Counted from the first letter of the stretch, positions 24,901-37,476 are shown. The stretch is 64,000 nucleotides of DNA from Chrysoporthe austroafricana (GCA_001051155.2 JYIP02000002.1:503583-567582); one strand, 5' to 3'. The notes: generated by a model from the sequence alone, not told the origin. A program made the numbers and translations.

Positions 24901-27770
24901 CGGGTAAAGATGTATCGAGCGCTGGCAGCATCGCTACCACCGGCGAGACGAGAACCGAAATTGCCGCTGGGCTCCAAGATGTTGACGTTGTTCGAACCCA
25001 CAAAGTTCTGTGCCAGGCCGATGATGGTCTGTTGCAGTGAGGCCTCACCGTGGTGATAAGCAGTCTGTTCAGAGACGTAGCCAGCCAGTTCGACCACCTT
25101 CTTGTCCTTGATTAGGTTCCGCTTGAAGCAAGCGAACACAACCTTGCGCTGGCCAGGCTTCAGACCATCCACCACGGACGGAATGGATCGGAGATTGTCG
25201 GCCATACTGAAGAGAATGAGCTCTTTGTTGACAAAGTCAGAATACGTGATAGATTTTGTCGAGTGATCTAGGAATGTCCCGGGCACGAATCTCCCGAGCC
25301 ACTCCTTTCTCGCGTCTGCCTTCTTCTTGGAAAACGCAAGCTCGAACAGCTCAGTCTCCTCCTGCTTCATCGTGTGGAACTCCTTCAGGTGGTTGTCCAG
25401 ATCGGTGAAGTAGACTTGAGCATCCTCATTGGTGCTTGTTCCCAGACCCTTGAAGTACTTGTATTGCCACTTCTTGATCTCATGGTGATGCTTCTCTTTC
25501 CAGTCCTCGTATTCTGGCATTGTGAAGAAAGACCTCATTTTCAAAGGTTTCTTTGGATTCGGGCCCTGCCACACCTTGACTACGGGAGTCGTGAACTCTC
25601 GGAAGAAGTCCGGAATCTGTAGGAGGGATGGGAACTGAACCTGGAGGAAGTTGATGAGAAGACCCTTGATGTGACTACCGTCGTGATCCTGATCGGCCAT
25701 AATCATCAAATGACCATATCGCAGGCGTTTAGCGTCGGTATAGGTTTCCTTGTGCTTGAGACCCATGAACTGCTTGATGTTGCTGATCTCCTGGTTCTTG
25801 AGGATCTGATCGATGGATGCATCACGAACATTCAGCATTTTGCCCCGGAGTGGGAACACGCCGATGCGGTCTGGGTCGAGAATGGCACGGCCTGCCACAG
25901 CGAGACCACGGGCTGAATCACCTTCGGTCAAGATCAGAGTACACTCGTGGCCATGCTTGGTCCCCGCCAAGTTTGCATCGACGAGCTTCTCGTTGCTGAT
26001 GCGAGATCGCTTGTTTCCGTCCGACTTGGACATCATCTTATCCGCCTTTTTCTCGGCGAAGTGCAGGATGTTTTCAATAGCGTCGGTCGCCCTAATCTTC
26101 TTGATGAATGCATCGGTGAGCACGCACTTGCTGCCGAAGGCGCTGACCTTGGTTGTCATCTGCTCCTTGGTCTGCGACGTGAACGCAGGGTTGTTGATGA
26201 GGCAGTTGACGAAGATGAAGATGTGGTTGCGAACATGATTCGCCTTGAGAGAGTGACCCTTCATCTTCTTGGTGAGATCCTTCAGCAGAGCAGTGCAGAT
26301 CTGATCGGCAATGTAGTTCACATGTGTACCTCCAGAAGTCGTGGCGATCGAGTTGACGAAGGAAACCTGCTGAAACGAGCCGTCCGACACCGTGAAACCG
26401 ATCTGCCAACGCTCATGGGCTTTGTTGTCCTCAAAGATCACGGTGGCAGGGGGAGGACCATTGCCGTCCGCGTCGACATCCTGGCGCTCCTTCGCGATGG
26501 CCTTGGCATACATCTCGCAATACTTCTTGAAGCCGACCTTCAGGTGCTCTCCGTTGAGATGAACTTTGACGTTCTCTACCGTCCCAGCCAAGTCATAGAC
26601 ACGCCTGTACAGGACAGACTCGGTGTCGTCGTCAATCCCGCCCTGCATGTCGAACTTCGCAAAGTCTGGCTTGAAGGTAACTCTGACGAAGTCCTTCGTC
26701 TTGTTGGAGGTAATCTTGGGTTTGTCCATCTTGCTCATGTTATCATGCCAAGTCGCCTTGTACCTCTTGCCGTTGCTCGAATCCTGACACTCGAGGGTGA
26801 ACTCGGTGCTGAAGACATTGCAAAGCTTGGCACCGTACCCGTTACGACCACCGACGGTCTTCTTCTCGTTGTCGTCAAAGTTGGAACCGGCAAGCAGATG
26901 ACCGAAGACCAGCTCGGGGATGTAGACGCCCTCCTTCTCGTGCATCTCGACGGGGATACCCTTACCATCGTTCTCGACGGTGATCTCCCCCTCTTCCCGG
27001 TTGATGGTGATCTTGATGTAGCTCATGCTCTTATCGCGCTGCTTGTTGTCGGCGGCGTTGACGAGGATCTCGTCGAAGATCTTGTAGAAACCGGGCACAA
27101 GCCTGACCGTCTTGAACTCCATCAAGGACTTCTCCTTGTTGAAAACCCACATCTGGCTCTCGGTGCGCTCGATGGAGCCAATGTAGGTGTCTGGGCGCAC
27201 GAGGATGTGCTCGACCTGGCTGAGCTTCTTGTACTGTTCGGTGGCGGTCTTCTTCCTGGCAGGCACAGTCTCTGAGAGCCCGTCGACTTGCATAAAACTA
27301 TCATTTTCGATCTCGCCTAGAGGCTTGCCGCCGCCGCCCTTCTTGACACCAGGCTCCTTCTTCTGCTTCTTAGCATTAGGAGGGGTGTTGGACATGTTGC
27401 CATCGAACGAGCCATCGTCGTCGTCGTCATCATCACTGTCTGGCTTCGCGCGCTTCTTGGGGGCCGCTTTGGTCCTGAGGGTTGTCTGGGTCAACTTCTT
27501 AGGCGCGGCCTTGGCGGCAGGCTTCGCAGCGGTGGCCTTCTTTGCCGCAGCTTTTGCCTTGGGCTTCTGCGACTCGTAAGCAGCTGCGAGAGAGAAATAC
27601 CTTTGTCCCCGACGAGATGACTGTTGGCTTTGACCTATGACACGAGAGGGAGCGCAACGCGCGACGCGCGACGCGCGAATGCTTGTGAGGGAACAACTTA
27701 CGGGCTCTGGTGAGTAGGCATCTGAGTCGTCTTGGAAGTCATCGAAAACCGACTCGACGTCGGAGTCCAT
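21998..27770 (-). CDS. top2: DNA topoisomerase II
   Basis: Type IIA topoisomerase passes one DNA duplex through another in the nucleus, using ATP. Proposed exons are 27770-27702, 27620-24207, 24147-23863 and 23809-21998, about 1859 aa. The ATPase part shows NAADNK, NDGKGIP and GGRNGYGAKLCNVFS. The TOPRIM part shows LTEGDSARGLAVAG (~585-600) and DQDHDGSHIKG (~662). The catalytic tyrosine is in SARYIFTRLSP (~926). A Lys/Ala-rich N-terminal extension of about 115 residues precedes the ATPase domain. The C-terminal region (last exon) is long, acidic/basic and repetitive, with several KKPSP-hydrophobic-DLSDDDED modules encoded at 22815-23315. Intron 1 (81 nt) is in frame and open and could be retained. 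The last two introns (59 and 53 nt) are clear. The ORF upstream of 27770 is leader sequence, not protein. Confidence 0.95.
22815..23315 (-). repeat. Tandem ~30-residue modules in the topoisomerase II tail
   Basis: About six imperfect units occur, each with a K-K-P-S-P start, a short hydrophobic core (ILLDLT, MDLS, VVDLS, VVNLS), a run of Asp/Glu, and a KPKAKAKAA-type basic end. The cores followed by acid residues match the general form of SUMO-interaction motifs. At least one unit (AETPDDDD) and the last (ESEPEDE) have lost the hydrophobic core. Confidence 0.75.
27650..27680. repeat. GCGCGAC tandem repeat in the putative first intron of topoisomerase II
   Basis: Three copies of a CGCGACG-type unit occur within intron 1 (27621-27701). 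The ACGCG core resembles the MluI cell-cycle box used by MBF-type factors in fungi, but the position inside an intron makes a regulatory role speculative. Confidence 0.5.
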
Positions 27771-29270
27771 CTTGACGCTGGATGTGAGGGCCTCGCAGGC
27801 CAGATGGAGATGCCGAGTCGCTGACGGCTGCGAAGGAAAGCTGGAAGGAAACAGGTGTCGCGAAGGATTGGATGGGTACGCGCCAGAGTGGGATGCATAA
27901 ACGAGTGAGATTTGCAGGTGGGGACCGTCGGGATGGAGGAAGGTGGCTCGCCCTGCAGCCAGACGAAGAAGCGAAAAGGGCTGTCTACAACGCAGCTGAC
28001 GAAAGAGATGTTGGACCAGGACTGGCTGGCACACAAGTCTGGGATGTTGTGGTGGCATCGATTTGTTTGGTGCTGGGTGCCGACCTCTGCAGGTGGTTGC
28101 CGGGGTGGAGGGGCAGTGTTTGTTGGTGCTCTGCTGAGCTAACACGCGACTGCGGCTTATCCTCCAATGAGATGGCCGCAGACATCGCATCGCGACGGCA
28201 GGGGCTGCTCTGTGTTGTGCGTGTGGGGCTCTGGGGTAGATGACTAAGCCAAAGCGACCTGCTTCACACACGGCCATGATGATGTCTTCTATCATATGAA
28301 TCGACAAGGTCCAACCAACACTGGATCCCCGTCAAGCGCATAGACCACACCGTCTGCTTGGGTTTTACGGAGGGTCATCCCGCAGGCAGGTGGTTGCGGG
28401 CCCCTTAGTCTCACTGCGCTCCGGGTGTCTCCCTGATACCTCCGACTTCCACTGCTTCTGTATTCAGTACCCTCATCTGGCCAATCTAAAACCTCTGGGC
28501 TACGCTCAAGCGGTGTCCTGTCAATCAATATACAGAGTACGAGAGCTTACTGCAGAGGGTGCTGAGTTCCGATGGGCAGGATCATAGCTACGTCGGGGTT
28601 GAAGCGTTTGGCTCTCAGCCAAAATCCGTATTAATTAGGCGACGATAGAGGTTGGACTGATTCGGTATTTGCTTTAGTCTCCAGTATGCCTCACACTACC
28701 ACTAGCTAGTTAGCTTTACTTGGGGTTCTACCCTCGAGTGAGCGCGACGTAGACCCTCGCGGCCAGGATGTGTAGCCAGATGCACATAAGGTGTGCGTAT
28801 ACAGTACCGGTGGTAGTTCTTGAGTCCGTCCGGAGCACTGCTTAGGCAGTGCCGGTCTGGAGATGAGCAGTCCTGCAGCGGACTCTCTCATGGTCCATAG
28901 CAGCTATTTGAAACAAGAGCATCGGTAGTGACGGAGACATGCAGCTTACTTACTAATTGTGAAGCGGCGCCCCCAGCTGAATCTCGCTCGGAAGCCGCAA
29001 AGTGTGCGAGTTCATCCCGCCCCAGCTATCACCGGGATTAGTAGGAGAGTAACTTCGCACGTCAAACCTCATGCCAACATCTGTTCCCAAGAAGAGGATA
29101 TATAAGAAGTCGCGACTTCCAATGCTCGAGTCAATATGGCATCTCCTCACTACCACCGGCCTTCCTTCATGCCTGCGCTCTTTGTTTCCGAGATTTCTGG
29201 GCCTTCCTATCTAGGCGGTCTGTGGATTGTTACGAGTAAAAGCACCTGAGCAGTCTTCGGTGTCGTCGAG
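27771..29270. other. Divergent promoter region (topoisomerase II / aldo-keto reductase)
   Basis: 1.5 kb separates two divergent starts. The first 500 bp are an upstream extension of the topoisomerase frame and are probably its leader. No separate gene was seen. Confidence 0.6.
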
Positions 29271-30568
29271 ATGGCTTTCTCAGGGCCGCCTCTTCCCAAG
29301 AGTCTGCTTGGAAGACACCGTCTCCTGGCACCCTCTGCGAGCGTTCGTGTCAGCCCTCTCTCCTTGGGAGGCATGAGTAGGTGCTGTCATCAAGACTCAG
29401 CGGAGCCCCCTCCCATGTACCGGCACACTAACAATGCTGTAGGCTTCGGCACGGCATGGCAGGGCATAATGGGTGCATGCACCAAGGAGATGACGTTCGA
29501 TCTCCTCGACACCTTCTATGACCTGGGTGGGAACTTTGTCGACACCGCTAACGCCTACCAGGGCGGCCAGTCTGAGCAGTGGATTGGGGAGTGGATGACC
29601 AAGACAGGGCGCCGTGCCGAGATGGTGATCGGTACCAAGTATACCATGAACCCTGTCATGGGCAAGCCGGTGCAGGCTAGCAACTTTGGCGGCACCGGGA
29701 CGAAGGCCATGCACAACTCCATCACCAAGAGTCTGGAAAACCTCCAGACGGACTACATTGACATCGTGAGTGTGGCCACCACAGGGCCCCTTTCTACAGC
29801 AGAGCCATATTACTGACCCGACGTAGTATTACGTCCACGCCTATGACTTCGCCACCTCCGTCGCCGAACTGATGCAGTCTCTCAACCACCTGGTGGCCCA
29901 GGGCAAGGTCCTCTACCTCGGCATCAGTGACAGTCCCGCGTGGTTCGTCGTGAAATGCAATGCCTACGCACGCCAGCACGGCCTGCGTCCATTTTCCCTC
30001 TACCAGGGCCGGTTCTCCGCACAGCAGCGCGACCTCGAGCGCGAGATCATCCCAATGTGCAAGGAGGAGGGCATGGCAATCCAGGCCTTTGGCGTCCTTG
30101 GAGGCGGCGGCTTCCGGGCCCCAGGCTCGACGAGAGAGGATGGTGGCCGCAATGCGCCTCCGCATCTGCTCACTGGCCGGGAGGAGCAGGTGTCTGCTGT
30201 CCTGCACAAGGTCGCCCAACGCCATGGGGTTCCTATCACCAGCGTTGCACTGGCCTACGCTGTGCACAAGGTAAGCTATTCTCCAGAGGTCATCGTCGCG
30301 AAGTGTGATGCCGGGCGCTGAGGTCTCTTGTCAGACACCCTATCTGTTCCCCATCATTGGCGGCCGCAAGGTGGAGCATCTGAAGGCCAACGCCGAGGCT
30401 CTTGGCCTCGAGCTGCGTCAGGAAGATGTTGAGGAAATCGAGAAGGCATATGACTTCGAGATCGGTTTCCCACATAGCCTCATCAGCAGTACGGGCCAAG
30501 TGCCCCAGGGTCCGCAAGATGTCGGCATTCTTGCATCGCTGGGTCATTTTGACTATGTTGCTCCCTAG
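29271..30568 (+). CDS. Aldo-keto reductase, aryl-alcohol dehydrogenase type (AKR9-like)
   Basis: An NADPH-dependent cytosolic oxidoreductase of the fungal aryl-alcohol dehydrogenase / norsolorinic-acid-reductase-like group; the true substrate cannot be told. Exons 29271-29376, 29443-29765, 29827-30270 and 30335-30568 give 368 aa, normal for the group. The first intron restores the conserved GGMSFGTAWQGIMGACTKE. The catalytic tetrad is complete: Asp69 and Tyr74 in DTANAYQ, Lys101 in GTKY, and His147 in YYVHAYD right after the second intron. The C-terminal cofactor region shows TPYLFPIIGGRKVEHL. Each intron has a canonical donor (GTAGGT, GTGAGT, GTAAGC). No pathway partner lies next to it, so it should not be tied to the terpene synthase 9 kb away without evidence. 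Confidence 0.9.
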
Positions 30569-31170
30569 GCTGCCATCAGACCCTATAGAGACGGTATGCT
30601 TCCCAAATAGCGGCTCTGAGCCTAGGCCGGCGTCACAGGATTTCGGGAGAAAGGTTTGACAGTGACACCTGGCTTCCGCATACCACCTGTCGGAGCCTCC
30701 CCTGAAGCCTTGTCATACCATGTCGTTCCGCTATATCTCGAGATTGTTAGAAGAATGAAAAACCGTCCAAGCAGGTGCTCCCGTATGTGTCGTCAGTATC
30801 GCGCCCAGACCGATACGATGAAGTCGGTGCCTATTCCCTTGATCTCTCCATTTGGTCTTGTGCGCCTCGGCGCGGAGGGGTATTTTCTTGTTCAGCCACA
30901 CCGTGTACAACAGACGACGGATACGTGAGCACATCGTCGCATGGCATGAGCAGCGTGGCGTCACGCTGCCGTGTCCGACTGGCCTTGCACGTTGCCTTCC
31001 CGGTGACCTGTTCCGGCCTGCCCTGCGAAGATGTAAGTATGCCACTGCTGCGGCAGGCAGCCAGAAAATCCTCCAGTCGCACAGCTGAAAGGTTGTGTGC
31101 TTCGCTCCGGCTGTCTCTGTCTCGCGGCGCCTCTGGGCCGCCTGGCCCCTCTGCCTCACCCTGTCCAAGA

Positions 31171-31202
31171 ACAGGGACAGGGACAGGGACAAGGACAAGG
31201 AC
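31171..31202. repeat. Hexanucleotide repeat GGGACA / AGGACA
   Basis: About five tandem copies of a six-base unit, in the gene-free stretch after the aldo-keto reductase. In one frame it would read Arg-Asp/Lys-Asp repeats, but no gene surrounds it. Confidence 0.85.
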
Positions 31203-31353
31203 GACGTTGCGGTCGTGCGGCGCGACGTCACCAAGTACGGCTGTGCGGTGTCTCTCAAGTACTCCGTGCAGCTGAAAGAAGCGCCGACCTCACGCGCCGG
31301 TCTGGATGAGAGCCTCTCTGGGTGCTGGCGGTACCTCTAATTGGGCCTGTCTG

Positions 31354-31386
31354 TACCTGGACCTGGACCTGGATCTGGACCTGGGA
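31354..31386. repeat. Hexanucleotide repeat ACCTGG
   Basis: About five copies of a six-base unit, 150 bp downstream of the other hexanucleotide tract. It would read Leu-Asp repeats in one frame, and no gene surrounds it. Confidence 0.85.
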
Positions 31387-34300
31387 CGATCGACTCCCTC
31401 TACTGTACTCACCTGCAGGCAATCACCACAGCATTCTCGTGCAAGGCTTCATTTCGACGTGTCCGGGGCCAGAGACGAGGCTTTGTCAGGAAAAGCGGGC
31501 CCGCCTGCAGGGATCCCAGCTTCTCCTCCAACCTCTTGGACCGCTCCCGCTTTCCACGACAACTGATTCCTCTCGCCGTATACACACAGCATCATGCCCT
31601 CCATGCTCGCACCTCTAGGTTGGGATGGTGAGGCGTCTTCTGCATCTGGCGCAGACCTGTTCCTTTGGATATTGCACGTCTGTTCAGCCCTGACATCCTG
31701 TTTTCTTGCCCTGTCTCTTCCTGCCCTGGGGCCTGTCGAGGATGCCGGCCAGCTGAAGGACTTAGAAGAAGGCATCGATCTTCAAACGATGGCTGTTGAC
31801 AGATCAGATCAGCCCCTGGGAGCAAGCTCCATGACGGATCCCAATCCTGCCTGGGCGCGGCTGCCTCAGCAATCTCATCTGATGAGTCGACTTGCTGCAT
31901 ATCTGTGCGTACCGAACGCTGTGAGGCGCCGCACATTGCTCGCCTCGTGCCAGGCAACTACACCTCCCTCGCCGCGCCTACAGTACAGCACGGGTGGAGA
32001 CACTGTTGCACAAGTGGGTGGACATCTCCGCTTCTGCTACTGCATATCATACCTGCCGTGCGACGCCTGTCCGAGCACGAAGGCAGAGGAAAAGTCCTGA
32101 TCGAAGCGTACAGCCGTGAGTCCACACCGGGTGCCACAACAACACATGTTCACCCAGTGAAGACTCCCTTGTCCCTGCCTGTCAACATTCTGTCGTGACA
32201 CCACCATGGGGTGCACAATCATCTGAAACCAGACGGGTGTGTCTGGCGGGACTGCCTCTTTGGTGTCCTCGGCGCTACGCTCTAAGGGGACGTTACGCGC
32301 GAAGGGACGAGATAATTAAGCTTATGTCTGCCGCGAGTTCGAATCCATCGCCAGATCATGTACTCCGGTCGTGATGTTGCGGGAGCAGCGAGCGGGTCAT
32401 GGCCACCTCAGCTTCCGGGATGGGCGAGATTTGTTCATCAGATGTGACCTGTCGAGGCCGGGGTGCGACACCGGCGGGTGCTTGCACTGGACTCTGCTGA
32501 CCCGAGCTGTCTTTGTCGCAAGGCCATATCGTGCTTGATGAGAGAAGTTTGAAGTGCTTCTCGAAGGCCAGGTCGGCTCGTCTCGCGCGATGACAGACCT
32601 GCGTCAACAGATCTATGAGCTCAGTCCAATCCGCCGATGCGGAATCTGGCTGGGTGGGCACGGCTCGTCATTGCTTCTCCAGAAACAACATGTCACATCT
32701 ACGGCACGGCTTGTGCTCCAGAAGCCATCCCGAAGCGGGAACCTCTCATTTAACAGCTCCTGTTTGGCAGCAAGCATTGCCCATGCCAATCTATACGTTT
32801 TGGGAAGCCTGCCTCTCATCGGGCACGGCAACCTGCAGGACTCATGGCGGCTGTGACGGCTGGGAAGCTGCGGCGCCGTGGATTGTCCCAGGATACAACT
32901 TGACTCGAGGCACTGTCGTCCAATCTTGGGTCTCAATTCCCCCAGTATGCTAGAATTTTACCCTCAGGACTGCGCTCTGACATCCTGATCTGGTGAGATG
33001 ACCGGCAAGGCTCTTCTTCAACGAGGCCTGGTACTGACCAGAAGTACTGGTTCCTAGATGCGGTGCGCTCCCGGCCTCAGCTCATCGGTTTCTCGAGGAA
33101 ATCTTGAGGCTCCCGTGCGGGTACATTGATGAGCAAAACCCTGACGGCATGCCAGGACGACATGCCAGTATGTCCCGAGCCCCCCCCCCCAACCTCCTTT
33201 GAATCGATGAGGCAAATCCTTGACACCGCCGGGCTGGCTACATGGGCCGACGTCGACAGTGCACGGATGACAGGTCTATCTTCTACGCTGCCCAACGATG
33301 ACCAAGAACAGAGTACAGGAGTACTGACTTGATGGCTCCACAAGGGTACAAGCTCTGTGTTACCTCTCGGACAATTTGAATGCGCTTGTACAAGTCAGGC
33401 TCGTGGGGGGCGGGGGGCGAAACAGGACTTGGTGCACCGGCGTGGCAGCTATGATGTCCACCTCCTAAGTGCCAGCCCCGGCACCGGGCCATCCCAGCCT
33501 TTCCCAACCTTCTGGGAAGACAGCAGGATTTGTCGGACAAGCAGGCGATGAAGAACAGGGCCCACTTTCGCTGCCTGAGTTGGTGGACGCTTCGGGTATG
33601 CACAGAGCCTGCAGCCTACAGAGGAATTTGAGGCAAGAGGGAGACAGTTGTCGCCGTGGCTCTGACGGTCAGGCCGAGACTCTGAACGACAAATGGAGCC
33701 ATGCCATGGGATGTTTTCCTCCGTTTGCAGAGAGGCATGCGCAGAAGGAAAGGGAGCAGCCTTGCTCCCTGCCAGGCTCAAACGGTATGGACTCAGGCTG
33801 GGAAGTGTTTGGTCCGGTGTACCCTCTCCTCTCCGTCCTCTCGCGGGCAGAGCGGCCACGTGTGTCGAGTCAAGCAAGAGTAGCTACCCAGGATATCTGG
33901 GTCTATGGCTAGATATCCTTTGTTGCACCCTCATGAAGAAGCCGGTTAGTCTGGTGACTAAACGGCACGTCCTGCAGCTATCCGTCAGGCTGGTCTCTGT
34001 CAAAGCTCCTCCTGTACATCTCCAAACAAGCCAATGGCATGTTTGGCTGGTCAAACCGCGATCAAGCTGATTTGGTTTTCATTAGCCATACATCTGCTGC
34101 GTCATGCAGTCGCCTGTGTTCGCCCCTTCGGGCCAGTGCCTCAGCCTGGTGAAATCTGTTGAAACCTTTCTGCCTCGATTCTGACGCTGATACCTCCACA
34201 GTCTCCCGTTTTGAACGGCGTGTACAGAGACCGGCGACCTGGCTAGCTGCCCAGAGTACTCACCGGTTTAGACTAACACACGGTGGACTTGTCCCTATTC

Positions 34301-35085
34301 TACGTACGGCGTTTAGCGGGAGTAGCTGTCGCCGCCGAGAGGTGTATTGACAGATCGGGAAGCGGTCCTGTTGCAACAGTCACGGAATCGTTTGACCTTT
34401 CCGACCGGCTTGTTCTGCTGATGTCGAAGCGATGCCTCAGAATAGGTAACGTGGACAGCACCCTCGACCCAGCTTCCTCGCTGAGTGTTCAGCTCGCGTC
34501 CGCCGGCACGAATGCTATTCGCGGCTCGTTGACCGGCTGAACTCCTTCCTCCATCGCCTACCCCGATCAGTATTCACTTTGTGGCTTCCAACTCGACCGC
34601 AAGAAAGAGCGGTGGGCCTTGTCAGCCCACATCTCTTCGCTCAGAGGCTCGATTCCAAGACATCCAGGACAAAGAACCAGACCCGAGATCACAGCCGACT
34701 TAGCCGTTACGAGCAGCGACAGCTGGACTTGCAGATGGTTGCATAATCGGCGTCAAGTAGGGGAGAAAGGAAACATCGCGATTCCTTGTCCACACTACCG
34801 CGATACCCTATACCCCCGGGTGTTGAGGGCCGGTCTGAGCGGGCCAGCGAGGATCCTGTGGTCACTCTGGCTGTTTGCCCATTTCAAATAGAGACTTGAT
34901 CTCCCCTGGCTTGCCAGACCTGGGCCTTGCCGTTGCCTCCCCATCCGATTGCGAGCGTGTCTGAGTCCTTATCACCAACTGCACGTCCTCCCAAACTCGG
35001 GGCCTAGCCTTCCAGGCAACCTTCAACTCCTACTCCTGCATATCCTCTTGGTCCTTTCGAGACACCCCCACTCGGCCTCACCGCT

Positions 35086-37108
35086 ATGTTGTCACTTGCC
35101 TCACTTCTTAACCCGGCGCCCCCTAGGCCCCCGGCGCCTACACCTCGATGTCGACCCAGCCCGGCCTTGTCGTCCGCCGCCTCGTTTCCTTCCGAATGTT
35201 CTAGCTTGATGTACGAACGACACCTCATGGCTTCAAAACATTCTAAGATGATCAACGAGTCTGCCGGCTTCGTCAAATCCAAGGCCAAGGGCACGGTCAA
35301 CTTTCCACCCTTCGAGACCTTGGACGAGATGTCGCTGAGAGAGGTCAGGCGGTACCAGATCTATCCATTCGGAAAGATTCAGGAGTATTGTCGACACATA
35401 CCCTACAACAGCGGCAAGAAGAATTTCTACGACAAGACGGGCCGCGAGAGCTTCGAAGGTATGTGCTGCTGCTGACCGCCCAACACAGCCCTTGCCCCTC
35501 CCCCCCCTTTTCCAGACTCGATGCTTATGATGTTATGTAGCTTTCCAATACATCTTCAAAGTCCCGGGTGATGAGAACGAGTATACTGTCATGTGGGACT
35601 ACAATAACGGCTTGGTCCGCATGACCCCGTTTTTCAAATGTTGCAAATATTCTAAGGTATGCTTCTTTTACGACGGTCTAGTTTCGCCTGGGTGTTTGTT
35701 GTCTTTGGGCTTGATTTTCTGACCGGAGACAAGACCCAACCAGCCAAAATGCTGAACATGAACCCCGGCCTTCGCGACATCACGCACAGCATTACCGGAG
35801 GCTCCATCATGGCCCAAGGTAGGTCATGACCTATCATCCACCTGCTCCACCACAGACAACTCCCTCTGACTTGTCTCTGTGTCAGGATACTGGATGCCCT
35901 TCAGCTGCGCCAAAGCCGTGTGTGCGACGTTCTGCGCCCCAATCGCCGGCGCTCTGATCCCCATCTTCGGGCCCGACTTCCCTTCCAAGTGTATCTCCCC
36001 TGATGCGCCCGAGCATGGTCGCATGGCCATCGACCCGTCCATTATTGTGGCGTCGGCCCGTGAGGCCGACGTCTTCCGCCAGATGTACGCCAACGCGGCC
36101 AATGTTGCCAGCAACAGTCATCTGCCGCACCATGTGCACCATCCACAGATGCAAAATCACTACAGCCACGCTCCGGCGCTGCCCAGTCCAACAAGCATAC
36201 CCAGCCCTCGCCTTGCCCGCCGTGCTCTACCACGATATACCTCGCCGCACGAGTATGAGCGCGAGCGCCTCGGGCTCGACGTGTACACGCGAACGAAGCG
36301 GGCTCTTGACAGCCCATACGGCACGGTTGCTGAGCCTGAGATACGTCCTAGCTCGGAGACGCCACCTCTGCACCACACTCCAAGTCGTATCATGCCGTAT
36401 TCGCCGCTCTCTCCGCCGCGATCCAGTGGCACCAGCAATGTCTGGACTGTCGTGAATCACGATTCTCATCCTCCTCACCCGTTCCACTCCCACTCTGCAT
36501 CTCAGCCCATAGGCGCCTCGCATTCTAGCGTCCCCTGCGGAAACGACCTCGTCCGTCCCCATCCCTATTCTTGCACCGTCGATGGTAGCCCCAATCCCAT
36601 CCTGAGCGCGGTCCCCAGCTTCGGCCCTAGCCAGCGGCTCGAGCACCCAACTAGCTTCGCCCGCCAGCTGCAACCCGTCCCGACGGGCGCGACGTGGCCG
36701 CACAACGTGCCCCACAATATCAACATCAAGCGTCCCGCGGCTGAGGTTGAGGCCGCGTATGATGAGTACGACCGCGACAGCGACAAGAGCAGCCCGATGA
36801 CTACTGTGACGACCAGCACGTCCGTGTCGCAGGCGTCTGCGTCTCGCGAGGACGAGTCCCAGGAGCTAGCTACGAGCGGTGCTGAGAAGAACGCGGCGCT
36901 CTTGCTGATGAACCTGAGCGTGCGGGACTACAGGGGCCCTTACCAAGCAAAGGTGGAGGAGGACAAGGAGGACCAGCGGATGCGAGAGGCGGCTGGTGCT
37001 AGAGACCGGGTCCCGCGTGGGTGCGGACTCGAGTCGATGCCGATGTCGCCCATCGTGGGCATGGCGGAGGGGCATAGAAGGAAGCGGCGGAGAGCAACCT
37101 CGATGTAA
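35086..37108 (+). CDS. APSES-type DNA-binding transcription factor, Xbp1-like
   Basis: Exons 35086-35458, 35541-35656, 35734-35818 and 35886-37108 give 598 aa. The DNA-binding KilA-N/APSES-like domain spans roughly residues 85-260. It includes [18 protein letters not shown], then [35 protein letters not shown], and [17 protein letters not shown] with [11 protein letters not shown]. This matches the group of filamentous-fungal factors annotated as Xbp1-like, relatives of StuA/Swi4 APSES proteins. The rest is disordered and rich in Pro, His and Ser. The C-terminus is short and basic (GHRRKRRRA, probable nuclear localisation signal). The three introns (82, 77 and 67 nt) all fall within the DNA-binding domain and rejoin family sequence exactly. 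The start may be the internal Met near residue 42. The target genes are unknown. Confidence 0.8.
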
Positions 37109-37476
37109 GGCCAAGTCGTCCTGGACGGGCCTGCAGAGTCTGTTGGGCACTTCTATCGGGTCACAGGCGGCGTTCCAGGTTTGATTTTCTAATTTCCTTC
37201 GCTGTTGTTGGGGACGTGGGAATACATGTACATGAGACTTGATACCTTCAGGGCTTCTCAAGGAAGAGCTGTGGGGGCAAAGATCGTAGCATCAGTATTT
37301 TCGAGGTGTGTTCTGGCGCCGAACATTGGGTTTTCTCCTTTCTAGGCGTCCAGGTAGATAGATATTCGTCTCAAGGCCACCGAATCACACTTTTGGTTTC
37401 GCATTGTTGTGTCGGATCAGGAGATTGTCTTGAGCACCCCGTGACGGAGCACCGCTTATTGCGGCTCTGACGACTA
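37109..37476. other. Convergent intergenic region
   Basis: 368 bp between the convergent APSES gene and the CNS1-like gene. No ORF of note; it should carry both 3' ends. Confidence 0.6.

Larger units (their letters stand above)
30569..35085. other. 4.5 kb region without recognisable genes
   Basis: It holds only short overlapping ORFs (up to 168 codons at 31594-32100 +, unlike any family I know), two hexanucleotide-like repeats near 31171-31202 and 31354-31386, and a run of C near 33180-33191. The last part should contain the promoter and leader of the APSES gene. No mobile-element protein was seen. Confidence 0.5.

Noticed and set aside
25947..27275. 442-codon plus-strand ORF
   Set aside because: It is the complement of the topoisomerase II ATPase domain. 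The composition mirrors that gene and there is no independent motif.
27771..28307. N-terminal extension of the topoisomerase II frame
   Set aside because: Sequence upstream of the Met at 27770 is Cys/His/Pro-rich and unlike any topoisomerase. The methionine followed by an acidic DSDVESVFDDF start is the family-like N-terminus.
32242..32355. tRNA-like structure: 7-base complementary ends and a GTTCGAATCC-type T loop
   Set aside because: The T stem does not pair (only one to two of five pairs), the D and anticodon arms are not convincing, and at 114 nt it would need an intron. Probably chance.
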